Shown here: piece by piece, positions 47,166 to 56,055 of the stretch | Numbering within the stretch: the stretch's first letter is position 1 | How the letters are laid out: each line of letters begins with the position of its first letter | Assembly (NCBI RefSeq): GCF_032854445.1 | Contig: NC_088297.1 | Location: 9,069,163-9,133,162 of the forward strand | Reading direction: 5' to 3' | DNA from: Liolophura sinensis | Taxonomy: Eukaryota; Mollusca; Polyplacophora; Chitonida; Chitonidae | DNA length: 64,000 nucleotides | Notes under the pieces: generated by a model | Seen by the model: the letters and a program-made list of their open reading frames with translations, nothing else | The model's database searches: none | Told to the model about the DNA's origin: nothing | Made by a program: the position numbers and the translations under genes

Positions 47166-48638
47166 CATTTTCATATAGCAACAAATTCATGCTGACCGAT
47201 GAGAAGCCGATAACCTTTCTTCTTGATATACGTTGATTTGTGCAATTCGCAATGTCTGGCTCACTGATACTCCGTTCATTTTATATTGCCCTCTTTCTGG
47301 TGGCTCGTGTTCTTCAAAAGTCTCAAATGGCATATAAAGACAGATTCATTGCAACTTACTTTGTTAAAATGAATATATGTACTTAGACCTATTAATTTGA
47401 TAGAAACTGGCTCAGGCAAAGGACTGTGCAAAGTTACATCTGCAAGGATCCCTTATTAGCATTTTGTTGTATTGTCATGTTGTGGAATTTTCCCACAGTT
47501 GGCTGATTTCAGACTTTTTTGTATAAAATTCCAAAAAACAAAAAAAAACCAACAAAAAACAAAATCAGCTGAACAGGTGATTGTTAATGTAATTTGGAGG
47601 TAGGGTGAGGTATTTTTTAGACTTTTTTTTAGAATTTTCTAATTTTCTTTAGACTTTTTTGTTGGCCATCAGTTCTTATGCCTGTTCTTAGCACATAGAT
47701 GAAGTTGTTAGTTAGCTCTGTGGATATGTGCTTTGTGCATAACCGTGGAGTTTCTGTTGGTTTTGACCCCGTTTGACTGAAATATGGACACTGGTCTATC
47801 AGGCCAGGTAGAGCGACAACCTGTTTACGGTTTATTTAACTTGGCTTATCCCATGGTAGTGTGAGAATTCTGGATTAAATGTCGAGTAACTGATGACCTT
47901 AGAACATCTGAAGTAATATAACCACAAAGTTATACTATTCGTTGTCTTTTTTTAAGCCTGGCTTTGCGTCAGTGGAACATACTTGTAAGCTTGTTACATG
48001 AAACATATACAAAGTGAGGGCAGGAAGTCATAGGTGTAGTGACCGGGGAGTGGACAACTTTGTATACCGTGTCCCAGAAGTCCATTATATGGATGTGTGC
48101 AAATATCATATACGTCAGCAAAACGGCATTTGGGACGGGGTGCGGGCCTGGCAGAAGAACGGTCGTTATTGCAAAATGTTGCCTGTAAAGGCAGTGTTAA
48201 GGTTTTATGGCCATATGTAATAAAATATTGCTGTACACACCTTTACGAGGCCTTTTAGATAGCACAGGATATACACTTCATAGTCTTCCAAGTTTTGGGA
48301 TAGTTTGAACGGACAGTAAGTTCTAGGATGCTTGATCCTGTCGGGCAATATTCCAAGAACAATTGATGAAGCTGAAAGCTGTTCTTTTCAAGTGGCTTCA
48401 AGTCAAGCAGTTCACGTGCATTGCACCTGATCTCTCCACCCCGATATTCATTGCGAAAAACAAATGCTGTGCTCACAAACTGGTGACGTCATGACTGAAG
48501 GTACTGGAAAAGATCAGCGTGTATGCTACGTCACAACATGACGTAGGCATACATATGGGGGTCTTCATATAGGCCGTTCGACTGGCGTATACGAAAGTTG
48601 CACCCATCTAGTTCATGGATTTCTGGTTATACTTACAG
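47166..48638. other. Gene B spacer upstream of psq exon 3
   Basis: About 1.5 kb of unique sequence with poly(A/T) tracts near 47.5-47.65 kb. No coding region, SINE or tandem repeat was recognised. It ends with the acceptor of the 48639 exon. Confidence 0.5.
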
Positions 48639-48928
48639 CATGGGTGAACCGCTTGTTAGATGCGGGAAGACAGGGGGAGATATTGTCCGACGTGATGACG
48701 GACTTTACCGAGTTTCCGACGACACCTGGAGATTTACTTCCGGTCAGGGCGTTCAAAAAGAGCCGAGGCGCACGAACGTGGACAGAAGCGGAAATGACGG
48801 AGGCGCTTGCGTTGGTTCGAAAAGGGGAGCTAACCTACCGTGCTGCCAGCCAGAGATTCAACATTCCACATCAAACGATTTACTCTCGATTGAAAGAAGG
48901 GAAAGTGGATAACACCCACTCTGTTTGA
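48639..48928 (+). CDS. Gene B terminal exon 3 with pipsqueak-type HTH domain
   Basis: The acceptor is TCTGGTTATACTTACAG. The exon has 96 codons including the junction Ala and stop. It starts AWVNRLLDAGRQGEILSD; residues about 47-90 are HTH_psq (TWTEAEMTEALALV, RKGELTYRAASQRFNIPHQT, IYSRLKEG) and only nine residues follow before the stop. It is the shortest gene B psq isoform at about 353 residues. The HTH is nearly the same as that of the 50503 exon (RKGEL-YRAASQRFNIP), which points to a recent tandem exon duplication. The N-terminal lead (L-D-G---LSD---TE) also aligns with the 50503 exon. Confidence 0.86.
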
Positions 48929-49014
48929 GGTATAACCTTTCCTCGCAACTGTTATGAGAACATACGTAACCTCAACTTACTAACCCGAGAGGTAAAGAGT
49001 TTCAAATTTTGCGT

Positions 49015-49200
49015 GAATAATTAGATCGGGCATAGCTTAGTGATTAGCCTTTCAATAGTTAGGACGTTTGAAGTGCAGGTTCGAACGCGATCTTCGACAA
49101 GTAACATGTAGATTCTCCTGCTCTCACTGCTTCTGTCGCATTGGAGACGATAAGTTGTCGACGACGCACGTGTTGTCGTTTGTACAGTCTAGCTTTTCTT
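49015..49200 (+). repeat. SINE-C copy, head and body
   Basis: The head includes GGGCATAGCTTAGTGATTAG (A-box-like) and GTGCAGGTTCGAACGCGATC (B-box-like), a recognisable tRNA-type Pol III promoter. The body continues GTAGATTCTCCTGCTCTCAC and ACGTGTTGTCGTTTGTACAG. No tail was found. Confidence 0.7.
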
Positions 49201-50502
49201 GATGTACACTTGTTTTTCACCAGTTCGGTTTGGTTTGTATATTTCTTGTTTCTTGTTTCTTGTTTATATTTTTGTGATGTAGCACAACCGAGATGAAGCA
49301 GTTTAAAGCAAGCAAAATATTGAACATCAAGATAATAGAAAACGCCACCATGTTATCACTTTTAAAGAATCAGGCGCGATTCTCTATAAGCTGAGAACGC
49401 AACTGCTTCCGCTCACGTCACCTGAACCCTGTGTTCAGCATATGTATGTAGTGTACGACAGCCTGAACATTGTGTTTCCGGTTCCCCCTACATGACTCAT
49501 CAAATGATTTCCTGATTAAAAGTCGATTTATAGAGTTACAATAAAAATGTGTATGACCGTTTAGGTCTCTTTCCACCCCTGTTCCTAAAGATTTTATTAT
49601 TATTTCTTGTCTTGTCTTTTCCTTTAAATATGGCGCTAACCAACAATCACATAAATCAGTCATATAATCATTTGATTGTGGTTGCCAGCAAACTTGTTGA
49701 CTTTGAGCTACAGACAATATTGTGGGTATTGGCTTGACTGTTGGTCTTTGGTCGATATTTAGAGGTCAGAAGTATCCGCTTAAGAGACAAACTTTGACGT
49801 GTTCCGCCGATGATGGCTTAGTTTGTAGATCGTCCGCTTTGGGGGCGGTAGATCCAGGGTCAGTCCTGGGTCGGGTCATATCTAAAACCTTAAATGAGGT
49901 AGTTGTTGTTCGGCTTGAAGGGGATAGTGCTACGAATGGTTGACACGTACCAGTATAATGGCTAGAGTGGGTCGGCTTACCTGCCTTCGGTATGTCGTCT
50001 CAGTGAAGCAGCACTTGATAAAACAGCGGTGGAAGTGACTGAAGAAACACTCACTCACTCTCTCGACAAGTTCCTCTGCTAGACAAGAGAACTTCTCATT
50101 TGTACAGCATTATTCTTTTGTCTGTTTTCATTTTTGTGATCTTGTCTTTATTTTCTCCATCTCATGGTAAAACTACCACGCTTCTGGGGCACATGAATGA
50201 TAATATTTTCTTGATAGCAGTTTATATGAACCTTTATGTGTTTTTGCACTATAGTGTATTCCAGTGGTAATGTAAGTTATTTTTTATATGAACCCAATGC
50301 ATGTATGCAGGGGGCGACAGCTCAGCTCTAGTTCGAGTAGCATCAAGTTAGACAGTCGTTACATTATACTCGGTTCACGTATTTGTTATGGTGTATAATT
50401 TTAACATCGTTCTGACTATTTAACATCGATAATTATCACTGAGATAATGTTATATGGCTTTAGTGAAGACGAGACGCCTTACTTTTGGTTTTACTTTGAC
50501 AG
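49201..50502. other. Gene B spacer between psq exons 3 and 4
   Basis: No coding region apart from the SINE copies listed. An AATAAA at 49540-49545 is a possible poly(A) signal for the psq exon 3 isoform, about 610 bases after its stop codon. Weak TTTCTTGTTTCTTG repeats occur near 49245. Confidence 0.5.
49815..50070 (+). repeat. SINE-B copy
   Basis: It has GATGGCTTAGTTTGTAGATC, CGCTTTGGGGGCGGTAGATC, GGTCAGTCCTGGGTCGGGTC, GAAGGGGATAGTGCTACGAA and GGTATGTCGTCTCAGTGAAG, ending CACTCACTCACTC. It closely matches the copy at 35360. Confidence 0.88.
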
Positions 50503-50816
50503 CCCGCATGCGCCGGTTGTCCGATGTGGGCCAAGAAAACCAGAGGTTCTTATCGGAGATGCTGGCGAACTGTACCGAAGTGTCGGCGAACATTGCCAAC
50601 ATACCGGCGGAGTTTACCGAGGCTTTGGGGAACAGAAAGTACCGCGGTTCGCCCAAGTGGTCGGAAGCTGACATGAAGGAGGCCCTGGACTTGGTTCGAA
50701 AAGGGGAGCTTTCTTACCGAGCTGCTAGTCAGAGGTTTAATATTCCATTCCAGTCCATTTATTATAGAATGAAGCTTGAGAAAGAAGGCACGGATCTGGC
50801 ACAGTCTGGATCCTGA
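50503..50816 (+). CDS. Gene B terminal exon 4 with pipsqueak-type HTH domain
   Basis: The acceptor is TTGGTTTTACTTTGACAG. The 314-base exon encodes 104 codons with the junction Ala and stop. Residues about 52-95 form HTH_psq: KWSEADMKEALDLV, RKGELSYRAASQRFNIPFQS, IYYRMKLE. The lead (ARMRRLSDVGQENQRFLSE) aligns with the leads of the 48639 and 42329 exons but is longer. The tail is short and polar. The spliced product would be about 361 residues. The frame also opens upstream into the intron, starting with an ATG at 50454, but the acceptor and shared phase make the internal start unnecessary. A short intronless transcript from that ATG is an alternative that cannot be excluded. Confidence 0.84.
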
Positions 50817-51429
50817 GAACTTTGTAGTTGTCTCCCTTGGGCGATTATGTAACGGAACAACCAATGGCGAAGTGGATAAAGCAGCGACAGTCTGTTAGCC
50901 TTTTCAGCTAGACGAAGTGTTCAGATTCATATCGTGGCGCAGCGTACATTGAACAATAATCCTTGAGTGATACTCCTTGCAGCGTTTGAGCTGCTCTTTA
51001 CGCTCGCTTGACATCCCTGCCGTCACTCGATAGGCTTGGTTTTGGAAACTTGTACTGGTCCTAAAATTGTAGTCCAAATTAAAATCTTAAATATATGCAT
51101 TAACTCGATAAAATTTGACCACAATATTTTCACCCTGGTATTGCAGTTTCATCCATTTTCGATGGTTCAAGTTCACTCTTATTTCTTTTCTAAAGATTAA
51201 ATTTTAAACTTTAGCCCAAAATGCCTTTGGCATCAGACCCCATTGGTACAGCGTTTATGTCATGTTAGGAGAAAATATGGAAGTACTGGGCAAAAATTAG
51301 AACTGTTCATGATGCGTTAGGTGGGGTATTAAACAGATAGTGTAATGTTCGACTGAAGTGCTAAAGTTTTTGAGTGTGATATTTGCCAATAATGGAATAT
51401 TGTATGTAATATTTGACGGAGAAACGGAA

Positions 51430-51775
51430 TAAATATTGTCTATACAGGAGCTGGTTATATCGTGTTCGGAGGGAAACAGAACGATTATTGTGCATACAGG
51501 AACTGGTTATATCGTGTTCGGAGGGAAACAGAACGATTATTGTGCATACAGGAACTGGTTATATCGTGTTCGGAGGGAAACAGAACGATTATTGTGCATA
51601 CAGGAACTGGTGATATCGTGTTCGGAGGGAACAGAACGATTATTGTGCATACAGGAACTAGTTATATCGTGTTCGGGGGAAACGGAACAGATTGTTTATT
51701 GTGTATACGAGAACTGGTTATATCTTGTTCGGATGGAAATGGAACAGATTATTTAACGTGTATACAGTGTTAAAA
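51430..51775. repeat. 52-bp tandem repeat, about 6 copies
   Basis: Units carry GAACGATTATTGTGCATACA, GGAACTGGTTATATCGTGTT and CGGAGGGAAACA. Flanking units are more diverged. It lies about 600 bases after the stop of psq exon 4. Open frames across it are repeat artefacts. Confidence 0.92.
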
Positions 51776-53650
51776 CGGAATTAAACGCACATTGTTTGCC
51801 GGGAAGTGTTTCTGGTAAAGAGCACTTAATGGAATTAACATTCCGTGGCTCAGTTAAGACGAAGGTGACTAATGATTTACACAAATCTTACTTGTCACAG
51901 GTGTTTTATCAATGCGCTGATGGCTACCTGGGTTGCTATATACTTATTTAAAAGATACACGCACAATAAACTGTATATTTGAGTGTTTATAAGATTGGGG
52001 AAAGTCCCTAATAAACAACGATCTGCAGTCTCCAGTTTTCGGTAATCTCAGTCAATATCTGATATATATATATAAACATCAAGCTACGAACAGGTTTGGA
52101 TTTTTTTTGTATTTTGGCACCATTCTTGTGACAGTTTTCGTTGAAATGTGATGATCTCATGATCCAGCCCAGAGTAATTTTTACTTTTTAGTTCTGACGA
52201 GCAGGACCTAGTTTCACAAGGTGGCGTACGGCATTTTTTTATCGTACATTTGTCGTACATTTGTCGTACGATATTTTGTACGTCACTATTATGGTATTAC
52301 ATTGTACTGTATGTTACATTATCGTACATTCAGGATATCTTCGTGAAACTGAGCCCAGATCTACAGGTATACCCTGTAGAAATTAACACTTTCACAGTGA
52401 CAAATGTATTAGTGACACACGTGTATCCCTTATAGGTACACACGTTATTGTGGATGTGATACACGATTTGCACTCTTTTTTTTTTAACGTAGTTATGTGG
52501 ATGTGTGTTTTTGTGACAGTACAGTGTACCATTGGTATCTATCTTTAGGGTGGGTCAGTCAAACTTTTTATACATCCTATCCTTTAACACAGGTCATTCA
52601 TGTAACAAGGAGGGGCTTGAGTTCAAGAAGACATCTACTTTATCCTGCGATATCACAACGATAGGTTTTATTAATGTGTTATTGGGCTTTTTTGGCACTA
52701 TTTACTTATTTGCATTTTAATGCAATGTTCATTTAAGGTGTTTTATTCATCAGTCTAATAAGATTTCATTATTGGTAATGGATGTGTCTGTCCATCGATT
52801 TTGTCTTTATTACTGTGGGCAAAGGTGCAAAAACACATCTGACACGTATAGGCATTCAGTGAAAGTCAACAAGAAATGAGACAATATCATGTTTCCCATG
52901 AGAATTTGAACTTTCATTGACCAGTTTAAAATAAGTACTCTGAAAATTAACATACATATACTTAGGCATTCATTTCGCCATCGAAAGAAAAGTGCATAAT
53001 AAAAGTAAGACAGTTGTCAAAGCAATTTCTTTTTTCTTCTCTACCTTATCGTGTTTAGACTTGATTTTTGTCGTGAAGCAGCCCTCCTCTGTATTATATT
53101 ATTCTTTTGCGTATTTTGTACTTTTTACGGGGCACTCGAGATTAAGTTATTTACGTGGCAACGGGGATAGGGGTTATAGGAACCACATTAAACGGATCTC
53201 CTGTCTGAATTGACAGATTCGCGGACATTGTCACCTGTTGAGTCATACTATGTTATAGTTGGCTGGGTGTGTGACAAATTTTATTTCTTGTCAACTCGCC
53301 TGTGGCTTAATAAGTCAAGATGGTCGAAAGTTTTCGTAACTTTTCTTGTAAATCACACCTTTTATGGTACTATAAATCCTGCCAACATCAGGTCAAAAAA
53401 GAAATGAGAATTTATACGTGGATTTGTGAATGTGGCCCCTGATCGGAGACGACGTAGATTGCAAGCGGTCTACATATAGTTTGACCCATTTGTCGCCATC
53501 TGGTACAGCTTCAGGCGTTCAGTTCTAATCTTGTTTTATCCTTCAAGCTTTGTTGACTCATCAGGAACAGTCATAAATCTGCTTTATCCAAAGCTGACGA
53601 CCTACTTTGGCGGGATACCTAACCACGAAGCGCACGAGATACGAGTTCAG
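51776..53650. other. Gene B spacer without recognised features
   Basis: About 1.9 kb of AT-rich sequence. A short local repeat of TATCGTACATTTGTCGTACA lies near 52240-52280. No exon with a domain, SINE or long tandem repeat was found. Open frames of 60-73 codons here show no splice or domain support. Confidence 0.5.
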
Positions 53651-53654
53651 CTTT

Positions 53655-53742
53655 GGATAGAATTTATTTGATTGTTGTTTTACGCGGCACTTGAGAACAT
53701 TTCACTTATGCGACGATGGCCAGCTTTATGGTGGGAAGAAAC
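53655..53742 (-). repeat. SINE-A fragment, reverse
   Basis: It has ATTTATTTGATTGTTGTTTT, ACGCGGCACTTGAGAACATT and GGTGGGAAGAAAC. Only the 3' end of the element is present. Confidence 0.82.
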
Positions 53743-53799
53743 TTATGGTATTTGTGCTTTGTTTATGATTATTTACGTTGCATTGGTTCGTTGAAGGCC

Positions 53800-54440
53800 A
53801 CTATGCTGTGACTGGGTGGGACGACATTACATCTGGTGTCAACATACTAAGACTGGGTGGGACATTATGTCTGGTTTCAACAGACTGTGTCTGGGTGAGA
53901 GATTATGTCTGGTGCCAACATACTGTGACTGGGTGGGACATCATATCTGGTGTCAGCATAAAGTGAGTGGGTGGGAGATTGTCTAGTGTCAGCATACTGT
54001 GAATGGGTGGGACATTGTATGGTGTCAGTTCACTATAACTGACTGGGACATTGCCTGGTGCCAGCACACTATGACTGGGTGGGACATTGCCTGGTGCCTG
54101 CATACCGTGACTGGCTGTGACATTGCCTGGTGTTAGTATACTATGACTGGGTGGGACATTGCCTGGTGCCAGCACACTATGACTGTGTGGGACATTGCCT
54201 GGTGCCTGCATACCATGACTGGCTGTGGCATTGCCTTGTGTTAGCATACTATGACTGGGTGGGACATTGCCTGGTGCCAGCACATTATGACTGTGTGGGA
54301 CATTGCCTGGTGCCTGCACACCATGACTGGCTGTGACATTGCCTGGTGTTAGCATACTATGAGTGGGTGGGACATTGCCCGATGTCAGCATACTATGACT
54401 GGGTGGGACATTGCCCGATGTCTTCATACTATGACTTGGA
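53800..54440. repeat. 36-bp minisatellite, about 16 copies
   Basis: The unit is TATGACTGGGTGGGACATTG followed by CCTGGTGCCAGCACAC, with variants TGTTAGTATAC and TGCCTGCATACCA that alternate in threes. Being a multiple of three, it is open in frame on the minus strand (a 12-residue GNVPPSHSMLTP-type repeat), but this strand is opposite to gene B and has no gene signals. Confidence 0.95.
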
Positions 54441-54554
54441 CTTTATCTCTGGTCTTTGCTAGAACAAAAATTATCTGCTTTCTGGGCAGTTTCTTGATAA
54501 GAAAAAAAATTATACTGAATTCTGCATTAAACACCAATCAGGGAGTTGGTCGTG

Positions 54555-54785
54555 GACACTTGTATTTCAGTCTCTGTGACACACGAATTTGTGGATTCCT
54601 CGCTCTCACTGTTGGTGGGGCATTGGTGACAATAAGCTATTGGCGACGCTTGTTGTGTTGTTTACAGAGTCTTACACGTCCATTGAAGACCACTTGTCCT
54701 CCGCCAATATGGTCAGGAACTTAGATGGTTTACTCCTGGCACTCCCGTTTCCTGCAATAAAATTCGCCGGCATCGAAAAAGTGAG
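54555..54785 (+). repeat. SINE-C copy
   Basis: It has CACGAATTTGTGGATTCCTC, GCTCTCACTGTTGGTGGGGC, GGCGACGCTTGTTGTGTTGT, AGAGTCTTACACGTCCATTG and GATGGTTTACTCCTGGCACTC. It directly abuts a SINE-A copy. Confidence 0.72.
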
Positions 54786-54787
54786 TA

Positions 54788-55038
54788 GGGGACCTCCGTG
54801 GCTCAGTTGGTTAGGGTGCTAGCACAGCGTAATGACTAAGGAGTCTCTCACCAATGCGGTCGCTGTGAGTGCAAGTCCAGCTCATGCTGACTTCCTCTTC
54901 GGTCGTAAGTGGGAAGGCCTGTCAGCAAACTGCGGATTGTCTTGGGTTCCCTCCCACCATAATGCTGGCCGCTGTCGTATAAGTGAAATATTCTTGAGTA
55001 CGGCGTAAAACACCAATCAAATACATAAATAAATAAGT
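54788..55038 (+). repeat. SINE-A copy, full length
   Basis: It starts GGGACCTCCGTGGCTCAGTT, then GGTTAGGGTGCTAGCACAGC, TCACCAATGCGGTCGCTGTG, CCTCCCACCATAATGCTGGC and GAGTACGGCGTAAAACACC, ending in ATACATAAATAAATAA. It ends about 125 bases upstream of the Crypton-type exon. Confidence 0.95.
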
Positions 55039-55164
55039 GGGTATGACGTAATAAACCACCAAAAATAAGTTAAACACAAAGACAGGAAACCAATAAGAAA
55101 GTAACATATGAAATAGTCCTAGTACAGGCTATTGAACTTGGATATGTATGTTCTGTGCTTTCAG

Positions 55165-55655
55165 ATGCTGCACCCGGTCCATCCGGAATCATGACTTCAC
55201 CAAAGGTCTGTGGGGCGGACTATGGCGTGCTAGACCATCACCTCCACCCGCAGCGTTACCCAGACAGGCTCTCCATACCCGCCATCAAACAACGCGTCAA
55301 TGTCGAGAATAAGAAATCCATGATGGACATCGCTAAATCCGTGGCCACTCTGGAACGTTGGCTGTGGGCCAAGTTCGGCGAGGAGAGGAACATAGAGGAG
55401 ATACCAGCCGCGGAACTGGACTCGTACCTTGCCGAGTTCTATCCAATCCTGAGAAAAGAGTCCGGCGAGCCGTATCACGTTAAATCCCTCTTCAACCTCC
55501 GCTATTGCTTGGACAGGTTCTTGAGAGATCGAGGCTATCAACATTCCATCAGTAAGTCACAGGCCTTCGAGAGAAGCCAGTTTGCCTTCAAAGCAGTGAA
55601 GAAGGTAACATTGGCACTCGCCCCTGGGAGCGGCGTGGGAAGTCTCTGGGAGTGA
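55165..55655 (+). CDS. Gene B terminal exon 5 with Crypton-derived N-terminal-type domain
   Basis: The acceptor is TGTTCTGTGCTTTCAG. The exon encodes 163 codons including the junction Asp and the stop. Residues about 60-150 (KSVATLERWLWAKF, RNIEEIPAAELDSYLAEFYP, LRYCLDRFLRDRGYQHSI, FERSQFAFKAVKK) are clearly homologous to the 5034-5635 exon of gene A and to the Crypton-derived region of KCTD1, KIAA1958, QRICH1 and ZMYM proteins. The tyrosine recombinase catalytic part is missing. The lead is Pro/His-rich (DHHLHPQRYPDRLSIP). After KAVKK the next bases are GTAACA, a plausible splice donor (AAG|GTAACA at 55606), so the last 16 codons might be intron and the frame might continue in an unseen exon. 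As drawn, the product is about 420 residues. Confidence 0.8.
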
Positions 55656-55787
55656 TCCAGGGATGTCGCCGCGTTGGGGTTAAAGTGGAGTATTTATTTG
55701 CAGACAGTTGACAGCAGGAGATGCAATATTTAAGTGATATACATGTAGCTGTATCCAGTGTGCGTAACAAGGATCTCTTCGCTGCGG

Positions 55788-56055
55788 GGGGGGGGGGGGC
55801 CTCCGTGGCTCAATCGGTTAGCGCGCTAGCACAGCGTAATGACCCTGGAGTCTCTCACCACTGTGGTCGCTGTGAGTTCAAGTCCAGCTCATGCTGACTT
55901 CCTCTCCGGCCGTACGTGGGAAGGTTTTGCAGCAACCTACGGATGGTCGTGGGTTTCACCCGGGCTCTGCTCCTCCCACCATAATGCTGGCCGCCGTCGT
56001 ATAAGTGAAATATTCTTGGGTACGGCGTAAAACACCAATCAAAAAAAAAAAAAAA
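55788..56055 (+). repeat. SINE-A copy, full length, with G run at its start
   Basis: A run of about 13 G precedes CCTCCGTGGCTCAATCGGTT. The body has GCGCGCTAGCACAGCGTAAT, GAGTTCAAGTCCAGCTCATG, TCCTCCCACCATAATGCTGG and GGTACGGCGTAAAACACC, with an A-rich tail. The 10-base word TCTTCGCTGCGG occurs on both sides (about 55776 and 56057) and is a probable target-site duplication. Confidence 0.95.

Larger units (their letters stand above)
24221..55655 (+). other. Gene B transcription unit: constant 5' exons plus five alternative terminal exons
   Basis: Exon 1 (24221-24365) and exon 2 (26815-27441) are constant. Exons at 35866-36293, 42329-42660, 48639-48928 and 50503-50816 each encode one HTH_psq domain, and 55165-55655 encodes a Crypton-type domain. 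Each has its own AG acceptor and stop codon. Lengths of 428, 332, 290, 314 and 491 bases are all 2 modulo 3, so each fits the phase-1 donor of exon 2. Predicted isoforms are about 399, 367, 353, 361 and 420 residues. Joining the last exons to one another would not be productive because each ends in a stop. Transcript evidence is not available here. Confidence 0.8.

Noticed and set aside
46826-47236. Three overlapping plus-strand frames of 111-136 codons
   Set aside because: They cover a 76-bp tandem repeat with a shortened unit; all three frames are open, so none is favoured.
49015-49095. Possible tRNA gene (A-box and B-box-like words)
   Set aside because: It cannot be folded into a full cloverleaf with an acceptor stem, and it continues into a SINE-C body. 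It is a SINE head.
35868-50816. Psq exons read as independent small single-exon genes with internal ATGs
   Set aside because: Strong AG acceptors precede each domain, the phases all match exon 2, and some exons have no well-placed ATG before the HTH. The alternative exon model explains more, though single-exon transcripts are not disproved.
844-50816. Psq domains as remnants of pogo-type DNA transposons
   Set aside because: There is no DDE transposase, no terminal inverted repeats around the exons, and the frames are intact with conserved splice phase. Domestication long ago is possible, but these are not live elements.
53903-54427. 174-codon minus-strand frame with a 12-residue repeat (GNVPPSHSMLTP type)
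   Set aside because: It lies over a 36-bp minisatellite, antisense to gene B, with no gene signals.
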